Below are positions 46,963 to 59,097 of a stretch of DNA of 64,000 nucleotides, piece by piece. How positions within the stretch are numbered: position 1 is the stretch's first letter; each line of letters begins with the position of its first letter. This stretch comes from Neonectria sp. B-13 (taxonomy: Eukaryota; Ascomycota; Sordariomycetes; Hypocreales; Nectriaceae): contig NOKP01000006.1 in NCBI GenBank assembly GCA_002682825.1, forward strand, positions 1,952,845-2,016,844. The letters run 5' to 3'. Position numbers and translations under genes: made by a program. The notes beneath the pieces are model-generated. The model was not told the origin of the DNA. It ran no database searches and saw nothing but the letters and a program-made list of their open reading frames with translations.

Positions 46963-48731
46963 CTACTCAATCAAAAAGTTGTCTGCGTGAGACTTGACCT
47001 CCTTGGAGAAAGTCACTTCCTCATCCTCCTCAATGAGCGACGCGGAAATAATCTAGGTCATGGTTAGCAGAGGTTTGCTTATTTAGGGGGGGGGGGGATA
47101 CGTACGTCAACATCCATGAATGGGGCCGTCTTGTTAAACCTCACAGTCATGGGGAAGAAATCATTCTCATCACTGGACTCCGACTCGAATTCAAAGGAGC
47201 CGCTGGGGCTGTCCTCATCCACATTGCCAATGGTCCACTCAACAGCGTCGCCCGACACATCATAGGTGGCATCGAAGCTTGACACAACGGGCTCACTGCC
47301 AGAGTAAGGAATGACGACACTGACATCCTTCAGAGCATCACCGCCGGTCAACTCATACTCGACAGTCATGTTGTACTTGTCGCCCTCCTTGTTGATCCAG
47401 ACAGTAAAGGTGATGGGGCACGCGCTGGTGTCATCAGCCTTGGGAGAGGCCCTCCATCGCAAGACACCAACGGCGTTGTTGACGGGGAATCCTCGGGCGG
47501 TGTTGCTCATCTGAATGGTCTTTGAGCTGTTGAAGAGGTTACGATCGACATTGGGGTGTGTGCGGAACTGGGCTCCATGGGAGGCGACAGCGTGGAGGTT
47601 AAGCTTGAGCTTGGTCAAGCTAGGGTCGGAGATGCGAAGGGTAAGGTCGCCGGTGATGGTTAGCGAGTTGACAGCGCCTTCACGAGACAGTTTGGCCGCG
47701 ATCGTTTCCGAGATGGTAATGTGAATAGCGTCGCGGTCCAGCGTGGAGGAGATGCGAGGCTCGGCGGGCTCGGCGTGATGGATAGGGGTTGGGGCGACGA
47801 GAGGAGAATCGTCAATCTCACCGCCCATGTCGCCTCGTACTCGCTCGAACATATCGGTGGTCTTGGACTTCTTTCCCAGCTGCATGCCCTTGGCCTTGGG
47901 GGCAGAGGTCCTACATCGTATTAGTCGCCTTATTGGGTGAAGGCAGGGGTAGAGTCTGCTTACTTGTTGAAGGACTTGTTCTTCTCAGCCTCATAGGAGT
48001 CGTAGGTATCGGCGGCGCTCGTTCGCGAAGGCGGAGTGTATGTGGGATAGGTGGGGGTCCGCGGCATGCCACCAGGGCGACCGCCGCTTCGGGCGGCGTC
48101 CTTGCGCTGCATCTCGAGTTGCTTCGCCTTTCGTTTCCGCTCCTCGGTCGCCTCCAATTCCTTGTTCTAGGTGGTTGTAAGCATCGATGGGGGTGCAAGG
48201 GGGACCCAGGAGGGCCATGTGTGCTTACCCGGGCGATGATCTCCTGGATGCGCTCCTCGTGGCTTTCCATCTCGAGGAAGGTCTTAATCTGGCTGATGGT
48301 CAAGTTCTCTCGGTAGCCGAGAGTGACAAGCTCGTCGAAGGCGCTGAGAAGCTCGTAGGCATTCTTGACGATTTCTCGCTCGTCGAGAGTCTTGCATGTG
48401 CTGGTGACGACTTGGGCAAACAGGTGCAGGGAGTCGATGTCCTGTAGGATATTGGACTGGCGGTTCGTGATGAGGACCATGTAGAGCTCGTCGAGGGGCT
48501 GGTATACGAAGCGGACATTGTCCTGCTCGACGGTGGTGTGCTGGGTGCCGCTGTCGGCAAGCTTGGGGAACGAGGCTAGGAGAGCCTCTATGCGCGATCG
48601 TGGCATCTCCCGGAACTGTCTGGAGAGGACAGCTTTCCCTCCGCGGGTGCAAATCGAAGCCGCGAGGACGACCTGGGGCACGTCAGCAGGGTGGATGGGA
48701 GACGGTGAGTTCGAGAGGCATTGCGCACCAT
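46963..48731 (-). CDS. RET2: Coatomer subunit delta
   Basis: Delta-COP of the COPI coat for retrograde Golgi-to-ER traffic. Exons 48731-48729, 48672-48229, 48166-47964, 47910-47106 and 47052-46963 give 514 residues, normal for the family. The longin-like N-terminus has LAASICTRGGKAVLSRQF, RSRIEALLASFPKL and RFVYQPLDELYMVLIT. A charged linker carries MQRKDAARSGG. A C-terminal mu-homology domain starts near ISSTLDRDAIHITISE and ends with a strand and FLIE. The first exon is only the ATG, joined by a 56-base intron with a GTGCGC donor and a TGCTGAC branch to GTCGTCCTC. Without this intron the frame would start outside the conserved N-terminus. The last intron contains a 12-G run (47086-47097). 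Confidence 0.94.
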
Positions 48732-49508
48732 CTTGGCAGGCTGGATCGAGCAGATTCGGTGTTGAGCGGGAGAAGACGAGACGTTGTGTTGGCGGGTTCA
48801 AGCGTCAGTCGTCGGTCTCCTGGAGCTGGGCGGGCCAATATTCCAGTGGAGGTGTGCGAGGCGGGACTGAGCTGGCTACAGTGGCTACCGTGGCTCGTGG
48901 CTCAGGGAGCGTGGCTAGTGGCTTCAGGGAGCATCCGTGGCTCGGTGGGGCGCGCGTTGGCGGCGTTGGGGACACCTGGGAACATTTGTTCGTCGCTCCG
49001 CTTTACGCTAGTCCCGTTGTGGCAAGCGGCAGCCTGCCCTTCAGCCTCCTGGGTTCAGGGCCGGGCATGAGCACTCTATGTGCCTGCCTAAGGTACTAAT
49101 TAATCGACGACAGGAATCTATGGCCCTGCAACCCTTCCAACTTCCATCCTCCAACTTCATTCATTTCTACTTTACCGCCGCCTACAACACTGCCTCTTTG
49201 AAAGATCGCGTCCAGTACTCCTCGTGGATCTATCTTCTTGCCCAAGGGATACCCCGGAACAAATGTCGCAGACCGTTCTGACTTCCTCCCCATTCACAAG
49301 CCAGGCCCATCGGCAAGACTTTGATTAGCTCTGCGCGTTTGACAACGTCCGTTCTCGAATACCAAGCTTCAGCATAAACGCGCCCGTTTCCCCCGCTCTG
49401 GGCTGGCGAGAAGCTGTCACCACGAATACTTACGAATACCAGCTCTCAGCTGCAGCCCTCCTACGACAAACGAAGCTTCGACCTCGACCCCTCCCAAGTC
49501 ATCGCGAC
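48732..49508. promoter_or_regulatory. Divergent promoter region RET2/acidic protein gene
   Basis: About 780 bases between outward-facing start codons, with G-rich composition in the RET2-proximal half and CA/CT-rich sequence before 49509. No gene was recognised. Confidence 0.45.
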
Positions 49509-52148
49509 ATGGCGGAAATTGAAATGGAGGTCGATATGACGAAGCCACTGAATCAGGATACCCATATTGATGACGACTTCATCGACTTTGACACCGACAT
49601 GGTTGATCAGCCCGAGCTAGTATCACTACACAGCGCAGGCACTCAGAAGCTTGCTGAAGCTACCGCCAACCCAGAAGATGATGCTCATGAGGCTGGAAAT
49701 ATCGGCTACCCCGAGGAAAACGAGGCAGATGCCGCTATTCGCGAAGAAGCGGAAATGGGTGGTGTCGAATCCTTAACAAACGAGATGGATGTGGCAGGCA
49801 ACGACGCAAGCTATACAGCAGACCCTGCTTCCCGTGGCACTAAATATGGTGCTGTATCATTATCTCAGCAACCAGAAGAGGACGACGGATATGTGGAGAT
49901 TCCTGACGTGGATGAGAACGTCCACAACACCCTCGACGAGGCCCATGCGTCGGATCATGAGATTGACTACGAGCTCGGGGAACAAGCAGAAGAGCATGAG
50001 CCAGATGGGGAGCTGGAACTGAATACTGAAGAAAACCCGGCAGTTTTACGCACCGAGGCCGCAGTCGAAAACACCGTTGAAGACGATGTTCTTCAACTGG
50101 GAGACGCCGTCAGTGAGCGTCCAGAGGATGGCCATGATGACCATGGTGGCTATGAGGACCACAATGAGCAAGCGGAAGAGGACGAGATCACCTATGACGA
50201 TGACGAGGTTCGTGAGCCAGAGCCAGCTCCTGCTCAAGATGACGAAACAGTCCGCCGTGATGACGAGGGTGTCGCTAAGGACGAGCTTGATGATGAGGCC
50301 CAGACAAACGACAAAGGTGTGAACGGCGAGCACGAACAACCAGAAACACATGCGACGCAAGACGAAGACGTTGATAATGTTGAATATGGAGCGTTTGATG
50401 TGGAGTCTGAAGCTCACAGCGAAGTTGGGAACGGCTCCGCCGTTCACTTCCAAGAACAACCGGAAAACCAAACAATACAAGATGGAAGAGACGTTGAAGA
50501 TGTAGAGTACGAAGCATTTGATGTGGAGTCTGACCAGCATGAGCCATCGGTTTCTGGCCATAACTCAATTGCGATTTCTGAAGCCGAGTTCCCCGCGATC
50601 ACGGTACAGTACAAAGGAGACGAGTTTCCCTTCTTCTCAAATGCCTCGGACGGGTTTTTTACCGAGGCCTCCATCCTTGATGAGACTGTGGAGAAGTTGC
50701 TGTCAGGGTTCCGAGATGAACTGGCAAATGAAATTGCCCACGAAGAAGAGTTGGTCTTTCAAGTCGACGAACTTGGACTTGAATTTGCGGAGGTAAGAAA
50801 ACCCTCCTCTGAGAAAACTTACTAGTCCTGTACTAACTGTCCTGTAGTCATGCTTGCGGGATCTATCTAGTGTCACGTTGCGTCAGATTCTTGAAATCTT
50901 CGACTTGCTGGTCAAGAATCAGGACCCGGATAGCTCTCGGACACTATACACATATCTCTTCACCAGGCCCTGCGCAAGCAAACGACTGGAGTCCCTAATC
51001 GAGAGCGCAACGGCAGGCAAAGGACTCGACGAAGTCATCCACCTTTTTGAATCTCCTGTGCAGGCTGCCACTAGCGTGCTGGAAACTAACACTGTTGATG
51101 GGCATGATGAGCGACTTGATGATTTCGACAGTCCTGCCGATGAGGCCGATAAGATCAGTAAGGAGGATACGGAAGACGAAATCAATTACGCAGAAGATGG
51201 CGTTGACTTGAACGCGTCTGTTTCGGATAACAACCAGGAAGCCAACGAAGATGAGCAAGACGTCAACGAAGATGACCAGAACGTCAATGGAGGCGATCAG
51301 GATGCTGCAGATGGCGACTACACTCAGGACCACACTGTTGAACCAACTTCCGAGGACGTGATTGGAACAGACGACCAGGTATCTAATGTTGCCGCGACCG
51401 AGGAGTATATCGAAACAAATGGTAAACCCACCACCCACCACCCTAGCCTGTTTCCTACTTGTTGTCACCCACATATCTGTTTCTGCATCACCCGTGGGGC
51501 AGGATACGTCGAAGAGCATGGTCGAGGAGAAGACGGATTGCGACAAGCTCTCCACCCTCGTTGGCTTGAGCGTGCAAATGCAAAGAGGGAAAGGCCGTTG
51601 CTCGGCCATGCTTTGCGAATGCATACTCGCTCACTATCCGACTTCAGCATCACATTTTCCACAACAGAAGCTGACAATGCCTTTCTAGCCCATGACGACA
51701 GCGAATCTAACCCTTTGATAAACCTGGACCTCGATGACGGTACAAAAGTCGACGATGAGGCGGATCTGGAAGTTGGCGGTAATACCGACGAGCAGAACCC
51801 TATCGACCTGGACCTAGGAAACGTGGGTACTACCAACACAAGTACAACGACGACACTGAAAGATGAGGGCGATGTGGGTTCCATAACCGTCGATGCCGAT
51901 ACCGATGCGACTGCGACCTTTCTACCAGACCAAATTGAAGAGGCTGGCGAAGATGATGTGGGAGAGATCGATTGGAGAGATGAGCCTGACGCAGTTGAGA
52001 TTCCAAGCACACCTTCTGCGCCTGGCAAGCGAGCCCGGGGAGATGATGAAGTCGATGCGGAAGATGAACAAGGTACGCGCCCTAGGCTGGAACTGATTGA
52101 GGAAGCCCTTGCTAACAGCACCTAGACGTCAAGCGTCGTCGACCCTGA
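49509..52148 (+). CDS. Large acidic protein of unknown function
   Basis: Exons 49509-50792, 50848-51421, 51689-52072 and 52126-52148 give 754 residues. Residues 1-340 and 500-740 are Asp/Glu-rich with diverged repeats such as DNVEYGAFDVESEA / DVEYEAFDVESDQ and NEDEQDVNEDDQNVN. Between them, residues about 355-500 look folded: FPAITVQYKGDEFPFFS, then helices LDETVEKLLSGFRDEL and LSSVTLRQILEIFDLL, and YTYLFTRPCASKRLESLI. The C-terminus ends KRRRP after GKRARGDDE, a possible nuclear signal. The fourth exon codes for only seven residues and the stop. The pattern suggests a nuclear or chromatin protein, but no family was recognised. Confidence 0.82.
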
Positions 52149-53100
52149 GCCACAGACCTTCACACTAACCTTCCCGACCCCAATTCCATGGCTCAGCTCA
52201 AGCCGGTCAAAAAAAGATGCGGCTTTTGCTACAGAAGCAGGGGCCCATGACCATACCCCAACTTTATTTCCTATCCCCCCAACCCGGCCCCTTTCCGAAT
52301 CCAGCATGGTATCTATTCTGGTGGTAAGAAACGCCATACGACCCAATAGTATTCGATGCTCTCTGGCACGAGATGCGGTTCTTATTTTATGGCCGCAGTG
52401 GCCAAAACCAGATGAAGGTAGGTTTAAGTTAAGCGATGAACTAACTTGACAGGTTTGTTTGATATGACGCAACCACTCCGGCACCTTGTCAATTGGCACG
52501 AGTAGCCTTTGGTTACTAGCTTCTCGATTCTTTTTGATTGTTCTTCATTGATACTACTTTCGTCGATACCCGTTTACCCTTCGGACAAGAAGTGCAGCAC
52601 GACAACGCTGGCCGGTATGAGATGCTGGGGGAGTTGGTCTTGTATGATATGTGGATTTCAGGGCGGGATAGGATGTTGGATGGACGGGCGCAAGCATCCC
52701 TGACTGGTAGGCAATCGATGATTTGCCCGATCTGCAACACTACATAGTCGACGCTGGGACCCCGTGGATGGAAACGGCAAACCAGAAGCTAGCGTCAATC
52801 TTCAGAAGCTTAGCTGTTTTGTAGGGAAGCATTGTCATAGAGGATGTTAGTTGCGTCTTTGGTCTCCCTATTGGTAGTTGACCATCGTCGGGGTGAGAGG
52901 CTGCCAACTACCTAGACAGAGCCACGGTTAGAGTGGCAGAATCTTGGAGGATCCAGCTATTGTCAGAGTCTTGGGCAGAAACAATTGAGAAAAATTAGTT
53001 AATTGGGTCTTTGTTGCCTTGTTTTGTCTGACCGTGATATCGCCAGAACGCTGGAACGAGTTGTAGGCTTCTGGACCAAGCTCTACGTTACTGCTAGGAA
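52149..53100. other. Convergent intergenic region
   Basis: About 950 bases holding the 3' ends of two facing genes. Open frames are under 75 codons and have no recognisable content. Confidence 0.5.
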
Positions 53101-54258
53101 CTATTGTGCTCTCTTACTCCACTGCCTCAGCCCGGTCTCGAGCGATTCCATCAAAGCCTTCGCCCTCCTGGCCTCATTGCCAAACCGTCCGTTTTCCGTG
53201 TCCTCAGCGAAGCTTACTCTTTCAGTCCACCAGTCAACCCAGCTCTCAGCCCTGGCTCCCTCTTTGGCCCTGAGCAGTCCGACACTTACATCAATCAGGT
53301 CGGGCCGCCACTTGTCATGCCAAAAGACGGTGGCGCCACAGGTTTCGCAGAATTCGCGAAGGACGTCGGGGGATGACCGATAGCTCGTCAAGATGCCGGC
53401 GGGAAGGGTAGCAAAGTCAAGGGGGACAGTGATCTCACGGGCACCTGGTTGAGGGACGTGAAAGAAGATGTTGGTTCGGGGTACGAAGGTCCAGGTCTGG
53501 ATCTCAAACCCAGAGGCAAGACGACATGAACGGCATGCGCAGGTCCCGCCGAGATACTTGGTTCCGCCGGCACGAATCCACCACTTCTCATCTCCGGGGT
53601 TCTGCGTGATGGCCTTGTCGGTCGAGCTGTACGCGTAGATCAGATCGGAGAAGGCGGACCGGGGAAGGCAGCTCGCAGGATCGGGGCGAGTGATGTGGAA
53701 GCTGACTCTGCCGCAGGCGCACGAAGCTGGGAGAGGGTCCTCGCTTGGAGTTCCTGCACGGTGGACGGGTGGAGTGGCACTGGGGATATCGTCATCGTCA
53801 TCGTCATCGTCACTGGAGTTGAGGAATTTCATCTTTTGGCCCTGGAATTCTGGAATCCACACGGCGCTGCCTCCGTCTTTGGTGTCGGAGACGTGGGCGT
53901 GGTGTGCGTATCGCGTCACCCCGGGACTGTCCTCGGCGAGGCTCTCGGCAATGACACCGGTGGCCAGCTCCCATTCGGCACTCTTGCAGCGGAACACATG
54001 GCAGCCGCACGATGAGCAGAAATACCGCGTCCACCCATCTGCAGCCGTGTATTCTTTGGTGTTTTGGGGGACAGTGGGGGCTGCGATGGGATGGTATGAG
54101 GCGCAAAGCAGGCCGGTGCTGTGGCGGCAGGCGTCGCAGTGGCAGAGGGCGAGTGCCGGTGGAGCAACATCTACATCTTCACGGGCGGTGGGTCTCGAGC
54201 TGACGAGTTGGGCGACAGAGCCGCACAGGCAGGAGATTCGAAGAGATGAAGACGCCAT
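53101..54258 (-). CDS. Tandem GFA/CENP-V-domain protein
   Basis: A single exon of 385 residues with two zinc-binding GFA folds, the family of glutathione-dependent formaldehyde-activating enzyme and CENP-V. Domain 1 (about 8-130) has CLCGSV, CHCDACRHSTG and CSSCGCHVF. Domain 2 (about 185-330) has CACGRV, CACRSCRLASG and CETCGATVF. Each set supplies the zinc Cys ligands. The two are linked by an eight-Asp run encoded by GTC/ATC triplets (about 53791-53813 on the plus strand). Enzymatic activity is unproven for most fungal members, so the substrate is left open. The N-terminal Met-Ala-Ser start lies a few residues before the first Cys motif. Confidence 0.9.
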   Translation of the reverse strand: MASSSLRISCLCGSVAQLVSSRPTAREDVDVAPPALALCHCDACRHSTGLLCASYHPIAAPTVPQNTKEYTAADGWTRYFCSSCGCHVFRCKSAEWELATGVIAESLAEDSPGVTRYAHHAHVSDTKDGGSAVWIPEFQGQKMKFLNSSDDDDDDDDIPSATPPVHRAGTPSEDPLPASCACGRVSFHITRPDPASCLPRSAFSDLIYAYSSTDKAITQNPGDEKWWIRAGGTKYLGGTCACRSCRLASGFEIQTWTFVPRTNIFFHVPQPGAREITVPLDFATLPAGILTSYRSSPDVLREFCETCGATVFWHDKWRPDLIDVSVGLLRAKEGARAESWVDWWTERVSFAEDTENGRFGNEARRAKALMESLETGLRQWSKRAQ

Positions 54259-57200
54259 GGATGCAGGTGAGTGGTCACAGCTGCGCGGTTGTGGGGGTTG
54301 ACTATGTGGAACCGTGGAAGTGTGAGACTTCAGATGTAACTATCGTGAGAAATGCGGGGCTGTGCTATTCGCGTCATGTACCAATGTACTCCTGCCGACG
54401 GGGGACGTACTATGTATATCTGCGGAGTACTACTATGTAGTACAAAGCATGTATCAATATGAACATCAGCAAGTTATCAGGCGGTAATCAATTTCAGGGG
54501 TCGAAGCGGGCGGGACGAGAAGTGACATCCCTGTCGGGGGTTCGTCACTGGAGCCCGCCCGAAACCCCGAGAGCCTCCACTGCGAGACGGCGCCTGCGGT
54601 GGCTTGGCCACCGTCCAGAGGTGGTCGTGGGGAATGGAGGAGAGAGGACGCAGGGGTCTTCTGTTTTGCACTTCGTGTCATTCACTCCGGACTCACTTGG
54701 TTTGAATGGAGACAGAGCCTGGGAGGCCCGGGGCTAAAACCAATTACGCCCGGACGAGAGATTCTACACTGTCCCACGATGAACTTTGACCCAGCTCGGC
54801 GGGTGCATGGTATGGTGCAAAATGAGGCTGCCTGATGGGATCTGATGTGGATGGGATGAGATTTCGGCCAGGGACTGGGGTGGATGCATGTGCTGACGGA
54901 GTTAGAGAGGGAGGATTATGGGTAATCTGCCGTAACACGCGCGCACTTTGGAATGTATCGACAGTTCTAGGCGCGAAGCTTCCTGTTGATCGGGGCCCAG
55001 ATGGGTTGGCCTTGGCTGGCCCGGTTCTATCGTCCTCCGGAAGTAAGAGCTTGCAAGGATGTCATTGTCCGGGCAGAGAATTGGTAGATGGGTGAACTCA
55101 ATTCCCATTTGTTGCTCGTTCGAAGTAAAGTGCCCTATTAGCTTACTATGTTGGTAAAGTCAAGTCACGACTCCATCCACATCGGGTTCCAGAACTACCA
55201 ACATCTATCGACGGTCTGGCCCTATGTCCCATTCGAGGCGCTTGTTCTGGACCGCCCATCTGCATAACTGGACATCCTTTTCCCTTTCTTTACTTGGGGC
55301 TGATATTAGAAGGCTTGCCACTGCTACTGCACCATTTCTCACTGAAAGGGGGCTACTGAATTCAGCTTCGGGGATAGGCGAGCCGTTGTGGGTGATGATT
55401 GCTGACGCGGACTGTACTAGGGAACACGAGGACGTCTGCATGGAACGAAAAGAAGGCGGGAAAAAAACCAGGGAGAGAGGGTGTGGCGGTGCGGTTGCGG
55501 CAAGGGCGCCATGGTTTATCCGACAAGACGGGCACTTTAGTCAAAGGCAAGGGAGGCACTGTCGCAATGTACTCGCGGCGCGTACAGTTTTGTTACACAT
55601 CGTCAGATACCGTCTATCTCTCTCCAAAAGGGGAAAATAGGAAACAAACTTCACCTCGTCCAGGATGTGACACTCCTGCGTCGGGCATCTGTCTCGTTTG
55701 TTCCCACCATCCGTCAGAAACTGGCGGCACACAACACACAGCAACTAGGTGCTGCAGCAGATGTCGACCACATTAGCTCAGGGGGGAGACAACCCTCCCT
55801 CCGATCAGGTACATCACTAGGTAGACAAGTTGACAGGGAAGGGCTCTCGTGGAGCAAAGTACTACCTTTGCCTTTCTATCCTAATAACTCCCGTCGTCGT
55901 GTCTGGCTCGTGGCACTGCACGTCTCCGAATTGAGCTTACAGGCAGCCGCATTCTATTTTCCATCTGCACCCCGCCTGCTCGGGCTCAGGTGTCCTGGTT
56001 GACGATACGAGCGTCTCCCGCCGTGTCAGGTCGTCCCCCTTCCTCCACCTCGACCTCAGCGTCGTCTACGCCTGTGTTAGCCGGGTGCCTAATGATTCCA
56101 TGCCAAATTTGTCTGGGGGAGGGAGTCCTGCCAAGTACCTCCATATCCAGCCCGGTCGAGTTCAGGACACCCACTAAGTTTCAGAGGGCGAACCCCCTGC
56201 AGCCTCTGGCCGTCCCTGGCGCTGGTGGACCCGCTGCAGTGGAGCACACGGCCCTCGTAGCGCCCCCAAGGGCAGTGGGCCAGTGGGGCCCTGGCAGCTG
56301 GCGGTACGGATTCAGCGTGCTCAGGGAGGTGAGATGCGCTGAGGTGAGGTGTCCTTCCATCTTAACCCACTGAAAACCCGGCAGAGTGTCTTTGGTGATG
56401 TAGGTACCTCTTGCGTACAGCGGATGGCTGGTGGCCCTGTGCGGTACCTGAGGTAGGCTTATCCCGGGCTCCCTCTCGCCCTCATCCACCTCTCCAGGTG
56501 TTCCCCTAAGCCTGTGCCGCCCCTTTGCGCTGAGTCCAGCCTCGCCTTTTGCCGTCCGTGGACGTCCCAGCGGCCATCTCTAGCCTAACCTCTTTTTTCC
56601 TTCTTTCCCTTGCCCGTCCTTCGTCACTCAAGTACCTACTACGGCTAAGAAGAAAAAAACCTGGCCTGCCTCGTGTTTCTTCGTCCGCGCGCCCACCAAC
56701 AAGCCCCCTGGTCCCTATCAAGTCACTAAGCCAGCATCCACCCACCTCGACTACCTCGATTACCGTACCTAGGTACCTACATACTTACCTTCTTCGGCCA
56801 CTGCACCTGGGCCACCTTCTGCTCGCCAACGCCAACGACTACCACTCCGTCCCCCGTCTCCCGTCCCAGCAAACACGCAGCATCCAGCAAGCTGTCACTT
56901 TCGCATCGCATCGCATCGCACCGCGTCTGCTTTCCTGCTGCGCTTTTCCGCCCTCCTCCCGACCCAGGACTAACGACGACGACCCAGACGACCAGTCACG
57001 ACCCAAACGACGACGACGACACGTCAATCCTTCCCTCGCTCGAACCCTAACGGCGCGAACCTCACCACCGTGGCCCTACAAATAGGCCCCCTCCACCGCG
57101 AACCGAGCCAAACCACCACCACCACCCCCTGCGCCGTCGACGACCACAACGAGTGCCACGGCCTCTTGATGCATCGTTACTGAAGCCCGGAAACCTCGTT

Positions 57201-57443
57201 CACCGCCGTCTTCCTCGCTCTCCGTCTCCGTCTCCGCCTCCGTCTCCATCCTCTCCCTCACCCACCTTCGTTTTTTCTTCGGCCGGCTCCCTCGCCCGGT
57301 GCGAGCCCTCGCCAGCTCAGACTCGTGTCTCTGGCGCAAACCAACCTCGGCTCGAACCGAACACAACCCGACGCGCAATCAAATCTTCCGTCCACCTTGT
57401 CCAGCAGAGGCGCTCTGTCGCTGGCTCCCACCCGTTTTACAAC
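54259..57443. other. Long divergent intergenic region
   Basis: About 3.2 kb between the GFA gene and the NIPA-like gene, which point away from each other. Only short open frames occur. The last 900 bases are CT/CA-rich, with a CGCAT repeat near 56901-56918 and a four-codon upstream open frame at 57169-57183, and may be a long leader. No RNA gene was recognised. Confidence 0.5.
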
Positions 57444-59097
57444 ATGATTGAAGACAAGTATGTTGTGCCCTGCCTCGTCACCTTCGTCCCACTCAGAGAT
57501 GCCCTCGCGTCCAGACTCCTGTCCAGTCCAAATCCTCCATTCCTCGGCCGTAGTCACTAACTTATATCCTCAAGGTATATCGGCCTGGCGCTTGCCATGA
57601 GCTCGGCGCTTGCCATTGGTATGCTCTCCCAACTGGTACCTTGACCCGTTTGGTCGCTAATGATGTCTCCAGGAACCAGTTTTGTCATCACCAAGAAGGT
57701 CCGTTACCACTGCATCGTCGACGAACGAGCGAGCCGACCCCCGACCAAGGATGGGCAACGCAAACCTCGTACCTGTCTCCGAACGCGATGCTGACAGATG
57801 TGCATAGGGATTGATTCAAGCAGAAGAGCGACATGGCTTCGAGGGTGACGGATATGCCTACCTGCGTAACCCCTTGTGGTGGGCTGGTATCGCGACCTGT
57901 GAGTATTGTACCTTTATCACGACCAGGGCAACGCTGACATGACACTCAATCCAGTGGCTACAGGAGAAGTCTTCAACTTTGCCGCATACGCGTTCGCCCC
58001 CGCCATTCTTGTCACACCTCTTGGAGCCCTCAGTGTACTCATCGGTGCTGTCCTAGGATCTTATTTCCTCAAGGAGGAGCTGGGAACCCTGGGCAAGCTC
58101 GGCAGTGCTATCTGCCTCATCGGCGCCGTCGTCATTGTGCTCCATGCCCCTCCAGACGAGGAGATCGAGACCATTGACCAGATTCTGCACTATGCCATTC
58201 AGCCAGGTATGTGCATGCTTTGATACTTCTTCTGCCGCTCGTAGGGCGCTATCTGACTCGGATCCAGGATTCCTGCTTTATGCCATCGCTGTCGTCTCAT
58301 TTGCGCTCTTCATGATCTACAAGGTCGCCCCCATCCATGGCAGGAAGAACGCACTCATCTACCTCTCCATCTGCTCGACCGTGGGCTCCATCTCCGTCAT
58401 GTCCGTCAAGGCTTTCGGAATCGCCCTAAAACTCACATTCGCCGGTCACAACCAGTTCAGCCACCCCTCCACATACGTCTTCATGATCCTCACCACCGTC
58501 TGCATCCTTACCCAGATGAACTACTTCAACAAGGCTCTAGCCTGCTTCCCCACCAACATGTAAGTCACCGTCGCCCTGTTGCAATCAAACCGTTGCTCAC
58601 AAACAACCCCTAGCGTCAACCCCCTCTATTATGTTACCTTCACCACCGCCACCCTCTGCGCCTCATTCATCCTCTTCAGCGGCTTCAACACGACTGATCC
58701 CGTCAACACTCTCTCCCTCCTCTGTGGCTTCTTGATCACTTTCACAGGTGTCTACCTGCTGAACCTCTCGAGGGGCGATCCCCACGGGCACAGGCTAGTT
58801 TCTGGCCGAGGAGGATCTGATGCCACTGGTACTGACATGGTGTCCGGTCTCCAAACTCGCCTGAGCATGCAGTCCAGGCGCAGCGGCGATCCTTCTCGGC
58901 ACAGCGTGAGCAGTATACTTGGCGATCGCGAGGGCCTGATCCACGCATACGACGAGGAGGAAGCCCACGGTTTTGCCCTCACCGACCTCGCTGAGGACAG
59001 CGACGACGAAATGCGCCGCTCTAACGGGGCCAATGGCAAGAAGCACTACGAAAACGGGATCGAGCTAGAGAACCGCAAGTCGGGGGGCGACAGGTAA
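57444..59097 (+). CDS. NIPA-type magnesium transporter
   Basis: Membrane protein of the NIPA family (formerly DUF803), related to the drug/metabolite transporter fold; animal members move Mg2+. Seven exons (57444-57457, 57575-57618, 57673-57698, 57808-57898, 57955-58206, 58268-58559, 58614-59097) give 400 residues. Family motifs are YIGLALAMSSALAIGTSFV at the first helix, then RNPLWWAG, EVFNFAAYAFAPAILVTPLGAL, LKEELGTLGKLG, and QMNYFNKAL. About nine hydrophobic segments are seen. The C-terminal 120 residues are hydrophilic and Ser-rich, probably a cytosolic tail. Exon 1 encodes only MIEDK in part, and exon 3 is 26 bases. Confidence 0.93.
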
